Shown here piece by piece: positions 33,419 through 44,925 of a stretch of DNA of 64,000 bases. The notes beneath the pieces were generated by a model. The model was not told the origin of the DNA. It saw only the letters and a list, made by a program, of their open reading frames with translations, and ran no database searches. The stretch spans positions 38,039,332-38,103,331 of the forward strand of contig CM057843.1 of assembly GCA_030068075.1 (NCBI GenBank), read 5' to 3'. Position numbers and translations under genes: made by a program. How positions within the stretch are numbered: position 1 is the first letter of the stretch; each line of letters begins with the position of its first letter. This stretch comes from Paguma larvata. Its lineage: Eukaryota > Chordata > Mammalia > Carnivora > Viverridae.

Positions 33419-33749
33419 AACCTAAATACTGAAGGAGAAATATAAATAGCTTTCCTAATTGTATTTTCTATTTTATAACTGTGTAGACATATAATAGGAT
33501 TACTATAAGGGAAATAAAAGGAGGTGACTATAATTTATTTTTTCGATTTAACTGGACTAATGACAACAGGTAGATACAAAGCTAACTCTCTTGTTCTTAG
33601 GGATTATGTGTTTCTGTACACAGGTCTACTTCAGGTTTAGTAGCTCTATCACATGTTTTTGTAAGAGTTTTCAAAATTACTCACATTGTTAGTAATGAAA
33701 ATCACTTAAAGGTTTGTATGTCTGTGAGCATATACTAATGTGTATAGTG
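33419..33749. other. Unassigned sequence
   Basis: Nothing recognised. Confidence 0.45.
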
Positions 33750-33915
33750 TACATAATATTTAACACTCAGTATAGGCCACACAATGCTAAGTACTTGACA
33801 TATACTGTTTGTTTATCCTCATAACGTTCTTATGAGGCAGTTACTCTTATTATGCACATTTTATAAACAATGAAACTGAAACTGGAAGAGTATGAATAAC
33901 TTGTAAAAAGTCCAG
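33750..33915 (-). mobile_element. MIR SINE remnant
   Basis: ATTTAACACTCAGTATAGGC, ACAATGCTAAGTACTTGACA, ATCCTCATAACGTTCTTATG AGGCAG and ACAATGAAACTGAAACTGGA are a clear reverse-complement MIR order. Confidence 0.85.
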
Positions 33916-34439
33916 GAATTTAACTTCTGTAAATTACCTTAGGTATGCACCTCTACCCCAAGGAGCAGAATACTCTTTTTGCATAGCTCTCTAGTTTGAT
34001 AGAGGGCATTTAGGCTCAACGGATAGGGGTGACGCATGTTACTAAGCACAAATCCCCACTCACAATTAAACTTGGACCTAAGTCCTATACAGATACAGCC
34101 AGGCCTATTCCACACTAACCTATGGATTCTCCCCAATCTGGTCAGGGCTATCGAAAAATATGACGGTAATGTATACTAGAAGTCCTCCTATCCCAGACTG
34201 ATAGCAACTAGTTAGCAGTTGATTAGCTTAACAACTTTTTGGAAGAAGTGGGGAAAGACAAAAAATGATATAATGATATTTAACTTAAAATATAAATGTA
34301 TATTTATTCACCAAACTTCTGATATCACAAGGCCCTTCTGTTTGAATATGAATTTCAATTTTTCTTTCTGGCATAAACTACTGTAAAATGTAGAGTCTAT
34401 TCATTTTCTTTAAAATAAAACAAATTTAGACAACCTAAG
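33916..34439. other. Unassigned sequence
   Basis: Nothing supportable; the minus open frame at 33939-34136 has no known domain. Confidence 0.4.
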
Positions 34440-34720
34440 TATAGATGGATTTTTAAAGTGTTTTTTAATTGAATAAATTTGGCGTGTAACATTGTATGAA
34501 TTTAAAGTGTACAGCATGCTGCTTTGATATATTTCTATATTATAATATGAATGTTGATACAGCAATATTTATCACATATATAATATAAATTATTATTGAT
34601 ATTCATTATATTGTATACTAGATTTCTATGGCTTATTTACTACTCATAACATGGTTGTACCCTTCAACACCATCAATCTTATCCCCCTCAGTGTTTTCAC
34701 CCTAATTCATTACATCATTT
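34440..34720 (-). mobile_element. Old L1M 3'-end fragment
   Basis: Reverse complement of an L1 3' UTR: TTTTTAATTGAATAAATTTG, AACATTGTATGAATTTAAAG TGTACA, and GGCTTATTTACTACTCATAA with TTGTACCCTTCAACACCATC. Diverged. Confidence 0.7.
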
Positions 34721-35388
34721 TTTTTAAATCAAATCACCTTTGTTGACATTTTAATTGATTTTTTCCAAAACTTTTAACATCGTTTTCCTAAAAAGTTACC
34801 TTTATAAATGCCTTCTTTGTTGTATTCATACTTCATTAGCTAATCTATATAAAATTTAGTTATATTATCATAATAAGAGGTACCATGGCATTAATTTAAC
34901 TGCCTTTAAGTAAGCACATGCCACCACAGGATAATGGAAGTAACTGGGTAAATCAAAGGTGGCCAAGTGCCTGGAATATCCACCTTATCCTAACAACAGC
35001 CAGTAGGTGTCTAAGGGGAATGAAGAATGTTAATTAATCTTGCAAGTGGTTAAGTGAAGGTCGATTAAGAAAGCTTCTCCTGTTACTGGTAGAGCTAACC
35101 CATCCTGCCTAGGGCAGTTACACGCAGAATGCAGATAATGGAAGACTGGATTCAGAAGTCTAACTGAATATCCTCAGATATCAAGATGCCTGCAAGACGC
35201 CAATTATCAGGTTTAGATTTGAAAATAAAACACAGAGTATAAAATCCTGCCAGTCCACTATGGTAACTGATGAGAGCCAGTGTCCATAATTAAAAAAAAC
35301 AGTGATGACCTAAACAGTGATGAAGCAGCACATTAAAGCATGAAGTGATTTCCATAAAAGGGAGTTATTTGATGTTGACTACATTCTT
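34721..35388. other. Unassigned sequence
   Basis: No recognised feature; 35000-35280 is slightly GC-richer. Confidence 0.4.
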
Positions 35389-35489
35389 TTTTAAGTTCTT
35401 ATTTAAATTCCAGTCAATACACAGGCAATATTAGTTTCAGATGTACAACTTAGTGATTCAACACTCCCATATAATACCTGGTGCTCTAC
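35389..35489 (-). mobile_element. About 100-bp carnivore L1 3'-end insertion
   Basis: TTTAAGTTCTTATTTAAATT, CCAGTCAATACACAGGC, AATATTAGTTTCAGATGTAC and ATAATACCTGGTGCTC are the reversed L1 3' end. TSD TGACTACATTCTT (35376) and TGACTATATTCTT (35490). Confidence 0.88.
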
Positions 35490-35710
35490 TGACTATATTC
35501 TTAACAATATTTGAGAATTAAAATGTCAAAAGCAATACTAGAAATATAAAACAAAACTATTTCAGACAGATTAACACTGACCAAAAACAAAATGTCTTTT
35601 CAAAACTCAAGGCATAACTTGGGAAAAAATTATATAATTAAAATTAAAATCAAATTAAAATTAAGTTAGAAGTACAAGAGGTAGCTCATAATTTAAAATA
35701 ATCTAAACTA

Positions 35711-35917
35711 GGGGCACCCTAGTGGCTCACTTGGTTAAGTGTCTGACTTCAGCTCAGGTCATGATTTCACGGTTGGTGAGTTCGAGCCCCAAGCGGGGCT
35801 CTGTGCTGACAGCTCAGAGCCTGGATCCTGCTTCAGATTCTGTGTCTCCCTCTCTCTCTCCCCCTCCCCTGTTTGTGCTCTGTCTCTCTCTCTCAAACTA
35901 AATGAACACTTAAAAAT
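35711..35917 (+). mobile_element. Carnivore tRNA-Lys-type SINE
   Basis: GGGGCACCCTAGTGGCTCAC, CTTCAGCTCAGGTCATGATT, GAGTTCGAGCCCC, CT region and A-rich tail. The 16-bp TSD AAAATAATCTAAAYTA flanks it (35695, 35918). Confidence 0.97.
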
Positions 35918-35933
35918 AAAATAATCTAAATTA

Positions 35934-36545
35934 AATAGTCTAGATATTAAATTAGCTACAAAAACTGTTCCATAAAGCAATGATTTATCCCCAGAAAGAG
36001 GAGGAGTAGAAAATAGTAGACATTTGGGTACAATAAACAAAATTCCACAACACAATAGAGAAGACCTAGTGTGGGTACAAGAAAATAACAGCAATCTTTA
36101 ATCTCAGTTTTGCCAAACTAAATCTGACCTTTTCTGATATTTAAAAATGAGAGACTTAGAACCACAGTATGCCCCTAGTCTTGAGCTTAGGTAAGCTGAC
36201 CTCATACATCAGAGGGCCTTTTCAGTAAGAAATTCTTAAACCAGGTCAAAATTGGCATGAAGAAAGCTATTTCTTCCTCTTCTAGGCACTATGATATCTA
36301 TAGAGAATCTTGAGAATCAGGGAGGGGAGAAGGAGCCTGATTTGCCATATTACTTCCAGCCTCAGTTTAAAGCTGTTTAACAAGTCTGATCAATAAACAA
36401 AATGGTGAGTCAGGCAATTTCAAGACTTAAATAAAATCTTAGTGAACAAAATATTTAATATTATACATGGGTTATCTGATTTGGCTGGCTTAGCTGAACG
36501 TATTCAAGCTAAGAATATTACTGAAGCCCTAGGTAGTTCAGAATG
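35934..36545. other. Unassigned sequence
   Basis: Nothing recognised. Confidence 0.45.
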
Positions 36546-36710
36546 TTCCAATGATTTATTCAACAAATGTTTACTGAACATCTACTGTGCATATCTACTC
36601 TATTCCAGGCACTGTGCTAAAGACTGGAAATGTAATAATAAACAGGATAAATATAGTTTTTGCCTTGTAAGGAGACAAGACCTGCATTATACACATACTA
36701 ACTCACGGTA
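36546..36710 (-). mobile_element. L2 LINE 3'-end fragment
   Basis: GATTTATTCAACAAATGTTT, ACTGAACATCTACTGTGC, CCAGGCACTGTGCTAAAGAC and TTTTTGCCTTGTAAGGAGAC are the reverse complement of the L2 terminus. An 89-codon open frame through it is not a gene. Confidence 0.85.
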
Positions 36711-36739
36711 AAAGTTAACAACTATTGGACAGTTATGAT

Positions 36740-36962
36740 ATGAAACCACTTGAAGTAATTTAATTAATTAATCCTCACAACAACGGTAGGAAGTAAATAC
36801 TGTTATTACCTGTTTTTTTTTTTTTTTTTTTTTACAGATGAGGAAGCTGAGGCACAGAGAGGTTAAATTACTTGCCCAAGGGCACAGAACTAGTATGTGT
36901 GGGTCAGGATTCAAACCCAGGCAGTCTGATTCCAGAGTCTACAAACTATGTTATACAGCCGT
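36740..36962 (-). mobile_element. MIR SINE with expanded poly(T)
   Basis: Very clear: TTAATCCTCACAACAACGGT, ACAGATGAGGAAGCTGAGGC, ACAGAGAGGTTAAATTACTT and CAGGATTCAAACCCAGGCAG. A 21-base T run (36813-36833) has grown from the normal four-T run before ACAG. Confidence 0.95.
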
Positions 36963-37494
36963 TTATGCTAAACAACACTACTAAATAATTTAAAAACTTA
37001 TATTTGTAACAAATGCTAACATGAAAAGCCCACTCTGCACTGAATGTATAATTTTAACATAATTCTCAGTTTCTCATTATATAATTATGAAATGACAAAT
37101 ACTTGTTTATTCATACTTTCGGGGAAGGGGATTCTTTTAAACAAGGTAAAGGAAATTATACACTTATGGATTGTTTTAGTTTGGCTGTGAAACCAATTCC
37201 TACTGGAAGTAACACAAATTTGCACTGAAATACTCTGAGCATTAATGATTACTGCAATTGCATTCCAGAGAAAAGTTCATGCTAGTACCCACTGCTACTG
37301 ACTGCAAGATGTTTTCTAAATCTAGGGATGCTTTAAACATTCTGATAAGAGCTTTAATTACTCTGTTCACTTTTAATAACTTAACCTAACACGAAAAAGT
37401 AACAACAGTTTCCCTTATCACCAAAGGAAAAGTAAAGATAGGTATAGGAAGAGATAAACAGGGTGTTGCAACTGCCAGTAAGTGACATTGTCAT
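36963..37494. other. Unassigned sequence
   Basis: Nothing recognised. Confidence 0.45.
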
Positions 37495-37720
37495 CAATTA
37501 TTATTGAGTAACTTACCATGAACTATATGCTGTTGAAATGAACAGCATGAAACAAAATGCTGTTGAAAGCATTTTGACTGCAAAAACACATCTAATCCTG
37601 AGAACCCCTGCAGGAACTGTTCTACTTATTCCACAGATGAAGAAACTAAAACAGAGACACTAGAGAACATACCTAATATCAGAAAGCTAGTAAGTGGTAG
37701 AAGATGAACGACTACATCAT
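37495..37720 (-). mobile_element. MIR SINE remnant
   Basis: TATTGAGTAACTTACCATGA, ATTCCACAGATGAAGAAACT, AACAGAGACACTAGAGAACA and AAAGCTAGTAAGTGGTAGAA. Local duplication of TGCTGTTGAAA inside. Confidence 0.75.
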
Positions 37721-38339
37721 ACTGCAGGAATTAATGTAAGACAGTCATCTTGCTTTAGGGATAGCTTCGATTATGTTAAAATAAAAATGAGAAATTTACT
37801 GGGGTGATGTTAAATGAAGAGAAACTTATTTTATCTTCAAAAGTCTTGAAGAGTCCTGTTTGTGACTATATGTTAAAGACACCAGAAAACCAGTTGAACT
37901 CCAAGAAGCATATCTAGCTGTGGGTAACTCGCTAGGTGCTTCCTTCTCCCTGCTATATTCCCACCTGCTTTAGGTAGCCTCTATCCCTTTCTCCTCTTTA
38001 AAGAAACGGAATACTGTTTGCCTAATGCAAATCACTGCAGCTAAGAGTCTAGACTAAGGTTCCAGAAAACCAAAAGCACAATCGCTTAACAACAATAGAT
38101 TCATTGTCCCATATGAATTCATATTCTTGACTTGTAAGCAAATATGAAAATGGTGATTAAGTATACTCTAAAACCCCTCGAACTTCGGCTTCCATAACAG
38201 TTATACCACCTTGGTTCTCCCAGCATCCCTTAATTCATTTCATCTTTCTTTTGAGATGAGTTTTCCCCTTTCAGTCCCTTAGTGGATATTCCTTAAGATT
38301 TTCTTCGTCACCCCTGAGAAGAGGTACAGAATTTAGAGA
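37721..38339. other. Unassigned sequence
   Basis: Nothing recognised. Confidence 0.45.
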
Positions 38340-38520
38340 AAAGACCTAAGTTGGAATCCTGACCTCTCATGCTTGAATTGCTTAATGGTTAATCTCATTA
38401 GGTCATGCTTTCTTCATCTGTAAGATCAGGGCCATAAGAATTTAAACTGCTGTTGAAAAAAAATCAAGTGAGTTAAAGTGAAAATGCCTGTTAAATGCTC
38501 ATGAAGTACTCATTTCCCAC
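38340..38520 (+). mobile_element. MIR SINE remnant
   Basis: GGAATCCTGACCTCTCATGC, TGCTTTCTTCATCTGTAAGA, TCAGGGCCATAAGAATTTAA and TGCCTGTTAAATGCTCATGA follow sense MIR. Confidence 0.8.
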
Positions 38521-38649
38521 CTGTTCTGTTTATGTGTTCTACTTTTATTTTCTAGAGATTTTTACCTACTCTTAAAGTTCAAACTACTCTCTATGGGTAT
38601 AACTTACACAACTGTTGTATCTTAAAATCTTATTTCTTTTTAAAGTGTT

Positions 38650-39090
38650 GCAACCACATTTCTACTCTGATATCCTGTTACTACTTTGAACTCACTCACA
38701 GTGCCTCAGAACCAGTTGCCTTAATCTCCCCGTTCCTATTAATGAGACCATCAAGTCCCATTCTTAAAATCTTGGCATCATCTTTGACAGATCTTCCATA
38801 CTCCTAGATCCTTTAACTGGCCAGTCACCAATTTTTTTATTCCTTAAAACCTTCTCTCTGTATACCTTTTCCATGGCTACCATCTTGGCTACCATCTTGG
38901 TTTACCATTGCCCCAAAGGCATCCTCCATCCAGTCCTGGTATTCTCTTCCACAGCATCCTCTGTGAAACCTCTGTCCCAGACAAACTCCTGTTATTCACC
39001 AGTTGAATGTGTCCTGTATGCTCTTGCTTCGTTTTTACTCAAGTCACTTTATCATTTCACTTTCTACTCCACATGATCATCTTTCCTCCC
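38650..39090 (+). mobile_element. L2 LINE fragment, ORF2-end region
   Basis: AATCTTGGCATCATCTTTGA is the DNA for the conserved L2 L-G-I-I-F-D motif. GCTACCATCTTGGTTTACC and CTCTTGCTTCGTTTTTACTC continue the CT-rich L2 path. A 12-bp unit (GCTACCATCTTG) is duplicated at 38876-38900. The 67-codon open frame at 38873 is L2 debris. Confidence 0.65.
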
Positions 39091-40024
39091 ATTAAAAAAA
39101 ATATGATTCTTTAAAATATTAAACCAGTTTTAGGGGGGAATTTGAGTCAAAATATAACTTTTCCATAATCTTCTGCAGTGCCAAAATGATTGCTGCCAAG
39201 CTTTGTTCTGTACAGTCACCCACTCTTCTCTCCTTCTAAATGACATAACTTCCTTTAGTCATTTATGTCCCTAAGTGTGCGCCTTCGAATGCTTGTCATG
39301 ACTTGGTGGAAGTTGTGTAAGACAAAAGGGGTCTGTTGGCAAGTTAAGTTTTAGAGGTGCTAGGCTATACAGTTAAATAGGTTCCTTTACTGCAGGACTT
39401 CTCACAGCTTTAAAAATGTTAAACTATTAGTTTCTCCATTATCATTTTTATTTCTGACTTGAAGGTATTCCGTTCTCATCCCACTACAGTTTGACCCAGC
39501 TCCATATCACTACTCACTATTTTGAACTAAGTTTTCAGCTTTAACCAGATTCATTTTTCATTCCTGCCAATTGATTCTCAATCTATTTCTTCAGAGATAT
39601 ACGTGCCTCTTTTATGTCAGGATCTTTATTTCCTAAAAATGATATCCAGACCAAGGGATCTAAGTGGTACGTCTTACATTTAGAAATTCACAGAGATAGG
39701 TAGTAATATGCTGGGGTATGCATGTTAGTAGGAGAAAATAGAGCATATCTTCCTGAAGAGGGAGTTTTACTCAAAGATTTTTTTTGGAAAACATGTTTTA
39801 TAATTGGGAAAAAATGTAGAATGTAGATTATTTTAAAAGAAAAATATGAGACTATCAGGAAATTTCCACATTTGCTTATGGATGCTCCTTTAGGCTATAT
39901 CCCACACACCTCTGGTATGCATTCAAATTCCTCTGTCCTAAAGATACTCTCAAGGAAAAGTCCAAGAACCACAGAAGTAGGTCAGTGGAGAGGAGGGGTA
40001 GAGAAGAGAATTACTTAGAAAATA
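39091..40024. other. Unassigned sequence
   Basis: Nothing supportable. Confidence 0.45.
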
Positions 40025-40400
40025 TTTCCTTTGTGCTAAGTCCTATACTAAATCCTTTACATATATTATCTTTCTTAATGCCTATCATGACATAGCAAAA
40101 AGGCATTATTTCATTAACTTTTTTTTTTTTTTTTTTTTTTTTGAGAGAGAGAGAGAAAGCATGAGCAGGGGAGTGGCAGAGAGAGACGGAGACACAGGAT
40201 CCGAAGCAGGCTCCAGACTCTGAGTTGTCAGCACAGAGCCCGATGTAGGACTCGAACTCACAAACCACGAGATCATGACCTGAGCTGAAGTCAGACACTC
40301 AGCTGACTGAGCCACCCAGGTGCCCCTCATTAATTTTATAAAAGAGAAGCTTCAGAGAGGTGACATGTCCTAAGCTGGAACACTTACAAATGGTTAAAAT
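40025..40400 (-). mobile_element. MIR SINE split by a younger SINE
   Basis: GTGCTAAGTCCTATACTAAA, TCCTTTACATATATTATC on the left and TTATAAAAGAGAAGCTTCAG AGAGGTGACATGTCC on the right of the inserted SINE. Confidence 0.8.
40121..40326 (-). mobile_element. Carnivore tRNA-Lys-type SINE inside MIR
   Basis: Long T run, GAGAGAGAGAGAAAGCATGA, GATCCGAAGCAGGCTCCAG, GAGATCATGACCTGAGCTGA and head CACCCAGGTGCCCC. TSD TCATTAACTTT (40111) and TCATTAATTTT (40327). Confidence 0.97.
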
Positions 40401-43151
40401 GTTTTACTATATAATGTTGGAGTGATAAAGAAGACACAATTTATCATGGAAACATTATGATTGACTCCCATGAGGAAAAAAAAAAAAAAACTAGGAATAA
40501 TTCTTTTAAAATAATTTATCACCAATGTGAGATTTTAAGTTTCAATGTAGATCCTGACATAAATGAAGCACCTATTTCCTTATAAAACATTATTTGTGGT
40601 ACTAATGAATTCCTATATTCACAAGTGTTATTATTAGAATGACATGTTTAAGTTTTAGTTAACGGAAACTAGGGAGGAAACTTAAGCTTCTCATAAGTTT
40701 TATATATTGTTTACTTTCTAGCCCATTTTCTCCCAGATAAAAGCAGTATCTACTACCAATTAAGATTTTAGCCAGTTCTCTGTTATATGAATAATACTGA
40801 AAAGACCTTAAAGGATTTCAAAAAGTAAACCCAGTATTTTGAAAATGAGGGATTAAAATATAAATCTCTTGCATGAGTCTGAATTTTTTCATAGAATGTT
40901 GCTAGTTAAATCTGTAGAATCTTTATATACTGAAAAAAACCAGATGGCTGTTACTTTAAGAAAACCTAATATATGATAATATAGATTCGCCAAGTTAACT
41001 TACTGCAAAATCTCTCAAAATAGGGAGCTTCAGGGGCAGATTTTAATTTAGACAATTTATAAACAAACAAACATGCTTATATGCAACCTTTCAGGAATAT
41101 ATCCACTGGGCAAGGCCTCAAACAGAAAACATCACAGGATATGCCAAGGAAGATTGCTTTACAATAAATAAATATTAAAAAATACTATATTAAAAGTGCC
41201 CAAATTAGTCTTTGTTATGATTGATAAGAATTATGGTTTCAAAGATAACGGGACACAAAATCTTTTGTATACGTATGTTTGTGGGGATAAACTAGTCATA
41301 AAAGAGTGTCAGCTTGCAATGTACACAGTTGCTAAATATACACAGAATTTAAAATTCCTATTTTCTTACACGACAATGGGTAAAATGTGAATATTCAATA
41401 TAATCTATTAAATACATGCTTTCAAATAAAAGTAAAATCCTTTTATTAAAGACAGATATGATAGTACGTGTAAGTGATTAGTACTTTCATTATTCTTTAT
41501 TAATTCTCCCTATTTAAAGGTTTCTTAAATGCTGGGCAAAGTCATACGTATAGACCAGACCTATAGGCAAAAATCTCAAATATGGAATAAGGAATACAAA
41601 TTAAAATGCAGTAACAACAAAGAAACAAAATCTCCCCCCTCCCCAATTGTGCAAATTAAAGGAACCCAGTTATGTCCCTAAAATATATCTTCTCTGAACA
41701 ACATGCATTTAAAAAGAGCAGTTCAGGAAGAATTAACTAAAAGTATAAGCCCAGATGAAATGCCTTTTTCTTTTGTTAAGTGGCTGAAGATCAGTCTAAA
41801 TAATCTAATTTTGAAAAACCAAAGTTCCTACTTTTAGTACATTTCTAAGTTACCATGGTTAGCTGAAGAACTAAAAAGAGAAAATAATTAAGAGCCAGAA
41901 AACAGAGTCCTGAGAGAAAATTCAATGTATAAATTCAATTTGTCTTAAATTGATAATTACTAACTGGTCTAAAAATACAAGAATGGTAAATAATTTACCT
42001 TTCTCAATTGAGAAAATAGACAATATAAGTAAAAATAACAGCAAATAACGTCAAGCTAAAAAAAATTTTATACTGTACAAAAACATCCATTCGTAAGCAC
42101 TTTGATTATGAAATAAGCAGGCTTAAACAATTTTAGGTGCCAAACTGTCACTTTTTAAAAATGTGTTTTACTTATAAGCATATTGCAATAAGAAGTAGAA
42201 ATCTATGCTGGAATCACAATCTAACAACAAAAAGCAACCTATCACGTTTACATTAAAAAATTAGTATCTTTCTTTACAACGAAGTATCATTTTTAAAATA
42301 CAAAACTATTTTACAAGATTCATACACACGCAGAATAAAAGAACACAAAATTAAATATTAAATAAATGTGCCTAATGACATTTTTTAATGGCTTCCCTTA
42401 TAAAACTAAGTGTCAAATTCTCTTAGGTTACGTTTCTTTTCCTACAAAGCTCAAAGTAGGCCTTACAGCTCAGAAAGCCATGTAACACACAAACACCCTA
42501 CTCATCATACTCACAGGCTTTAGTTTTTCTTCCTCATTAGTCAATACTATACGGCCTTTCTCCTGCAAACCTGAAAGGCTTCTTCTTACTCACTGGTCAT
42601 GCTGTTATCAGATCTGACACATCGGTAATGATCCACACTTTAATCTTCTCCAGCCAGCTCTTCACACTGCCCAGAACTTACTGTGCGTTACAGGTGATAC
42701 TTCTTACAGCAGATGTTGATTATGGTCCCAAAGCACAAGTGATGCTCCCAAAGGAGCTTAGAATCCTTAACAACATCACCTGCTTCTTTTTATATCCAGA
42801 GATGCAATGTGATATTTGTTTTGAACAGCTAATGATTTCAAGAAAGATTACAGATGAGTTCTTTTCATTAGATCGCCTGACAGAAGCTTATCCTTTCATA
42901 ATACTGCAGCAAATACGGACTGTATGATTCCCTTAGGAAAAAAAGAAATGCTTTTATATGATTTTTCCTCTGTGGCGCAGTTTAGTTTACCCTTCTGGTA
43001 GAGCAAACTGCTGGGAGGACTGGTTCTTAGGTTTCTAATGGCGCAGCGTTAACATAGTGAATGATTCACGGATGTTCTTAACATTCAGGAGTAACACGGA
43101 GGGCTAGCAATGCAGCCCAGGTCCAGAGCTGATGAATGGTGCAGTGCTGCT
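40401..43151. other. Unassigned AT-rich intron-like sequence
   Basis: About 2.7 kb with no SINE or L1 insertion, notable in this window. The 99-codon open frame at 42628-42927 (plus) shows no recognised domain and no clear splice framing. Confidence 0.4.
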
Positions 43152-43203
43152 GTTGTCATAGCAACTGAGAGGGGAAAAAAAAAAAAGGCAGCACCATATA
43201 AGG
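43152..43203. promoter_or_regulatory. X-box plus CArG-box cluster
   Basis: GTTGTCATAGCAAC at 43152-43165 is a near-palindromic RFX X-box. CCATATAAGG at 43194-43203 is a perfect CArG box, CC(A/T)6GG, the SRF/MADS binding site, and contains a TATAA-like core. A 12-base A run lies between them. The sequence around is GC-richer than flanks and free of repeats. Promoter or enhancer activity is inferred only. Confidence 0.5.
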
Positions 43204-44369
43204 AGCTGTGACATGGATTCTGGGAACAATTTATATTAAAAAGCAGTAAGCTCCTCACGCCTTAAAGCTATAAACTCCTCTCTTACTGATTCCTCCTCAG
43301 GTTTCACTGTTCCGAATTCCTAAATCAGCTGTGTGAATAAATATTGCAAAATACAGTAACTAAACAGACACTAACAAAACAACCACATCCTGAGGTAATG
43401 AAAAAGATTAATAACACTTTAGCAAGCTAATATGTGCCTGCAATATCTTCATAATTTATTGGGTTAAATGGAAAAATTAGACAGTGATAAGTAAAGAACT
43501 GTCAAGAATATGATAGCAGAAAATTTATTTTTAAACACTCAGAGATATTAAAAACCTGATTAAATGTCTTACATTCAGATGGTAGTTTCAGATACACTAA
43601 GACTAGGGAACCATCAACTGACTTAGTAGCAATGGTATCATTTTCAAAGACAGGCAAACCACCTCCTGTATTCCTTCCAGAAGGATAAAGATTCGAAAGA
43701 CACTGACTTCCCTGAAAATGCTCATAAACTTTACTTATGATCAAGGAAATTCCTTGTGTCAATCACTGGAGACAGGGTTACTGTTCCATTCTATGTTTCT
43801 GAAGGCCTTTCTCCACTCGGCCTGGAAAACCTTTCTCATCAGTTTTTCCTTGCCTTCCAGGAATCCAGAAGGGTCGCTTCCCTTCCAGTGAACAGTAGGC
43901 CAGTGTCAAAAAAAGAATCACAGAAGAGAGAACTAGGGACAGTGTCAGTGCATGAACTGAGCAGGGTGATGGTACTCCCTCTGCTGTACTCTACATGGCT
44001 CTGAGCCAACTTTCAGTAGGCTTCTGGAGCATGAGCCACTGGTGCTACCCATCTATTTAGATAGGGCAATTCTACATGAAAGTGTTCTGTATCATACTGA
44101 TGTACGCCTCTCTCCTAGCACTGCACATACAATGAAATGTTCGGATACAAAATAAAGCAAAACAATTAGGTAAATCACTTATTACATTATTCTCTTATAT
44201 GGGCAGTATTGCCACTATAATAATAATTCTGGTAGAATTTATATTTGTTAGTTATAGATTTATGATGTGTTCATTTTGATAAATGATGATAACCTCAGTG
44301 AAATGTAAATGAAAAGAACTATAACTTAATAGAAAGGACACACACCTGACTAGTTTTCTGATTGAAGTT
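43204..44369. other. GC-richer unassigned sequence
   Basis: Follows the X-box/CArG cluster. Short open frames exist on both strands (43502-43762 minus, 43756-44004 plus), with no known domain. It could hold an untranslated alternative first exon or an old repeat. I cannot decide. Confidence 0.35.
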
Positions 44370-44530
44370 GTAATAATGGCTTAGTTGCTTACTAGAAACA
44401 ACCCTGGTAAGTCCTTAAATTCCAATCCTTGAACTCATCAGCAGTACAATTTGAGTAATAACTTCTTTCTAAGGCAGCTATAGAAATAAAATAATGTAAT
44501 GTAAAGCCCTGAAATTCTGAAAATCTGTGT
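44370..44530 (+). mobile_element. MIR SINE remnant
   Basis: TTAGTTGCTTACTAGAAACA, GGTAAGTCCTTAAATTCCAA, TTGAGTAATAACTTCTTTCT and AATGTAATGTAAAGCCCTGA fit sense MIR, diverged. Confidence 0.65.
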
Positions 44531-44735
44531 CATCTTATTTAAAAATACTTAATTAAGACAAACAGCAAAGATAAACAGGGAAAATAGATTAAACAGAACT
44601 CAAGAGACAGAAAATGGCCAGAAAGAGTAAATATATTTCTGGCTAGTTCTCATGTTTGATTGAATATTTGGTCTCATTACATTGCAGATATTTGTTGCAA
44701 GGAGCCATTTCATTTTAAAATTACAACAACAACAT

Positions 44736-44925
44736 GGGATGCTTGGGTGGCCCAGTTGTTTGAACATCTGACTCCTGATTTTGGCTCAGGTCATGATCCC
44801 CCAGGCAAGGGATTGAGCCCCACATTGGGCTCCGTGCTGAGCCTGAAGCCTGCTTAAGATTCTCTTTCTTCCTCTGTCCCTGAACCCCACTTGCACTCTC
44901 TCTAAAATTTAAAAACTAAAAAAAT
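44736..44925 (+). mobile_element. Carnivore tRNA-Lys-type SINE
   Basis: GGGATGCTTGGGTGGCCCAG, TTTTGGCTCAGGTCATGATC, GATTGAGCCCCACATTGGGC, reduced CT region and an A-rich tail. Confidence 0.93.
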
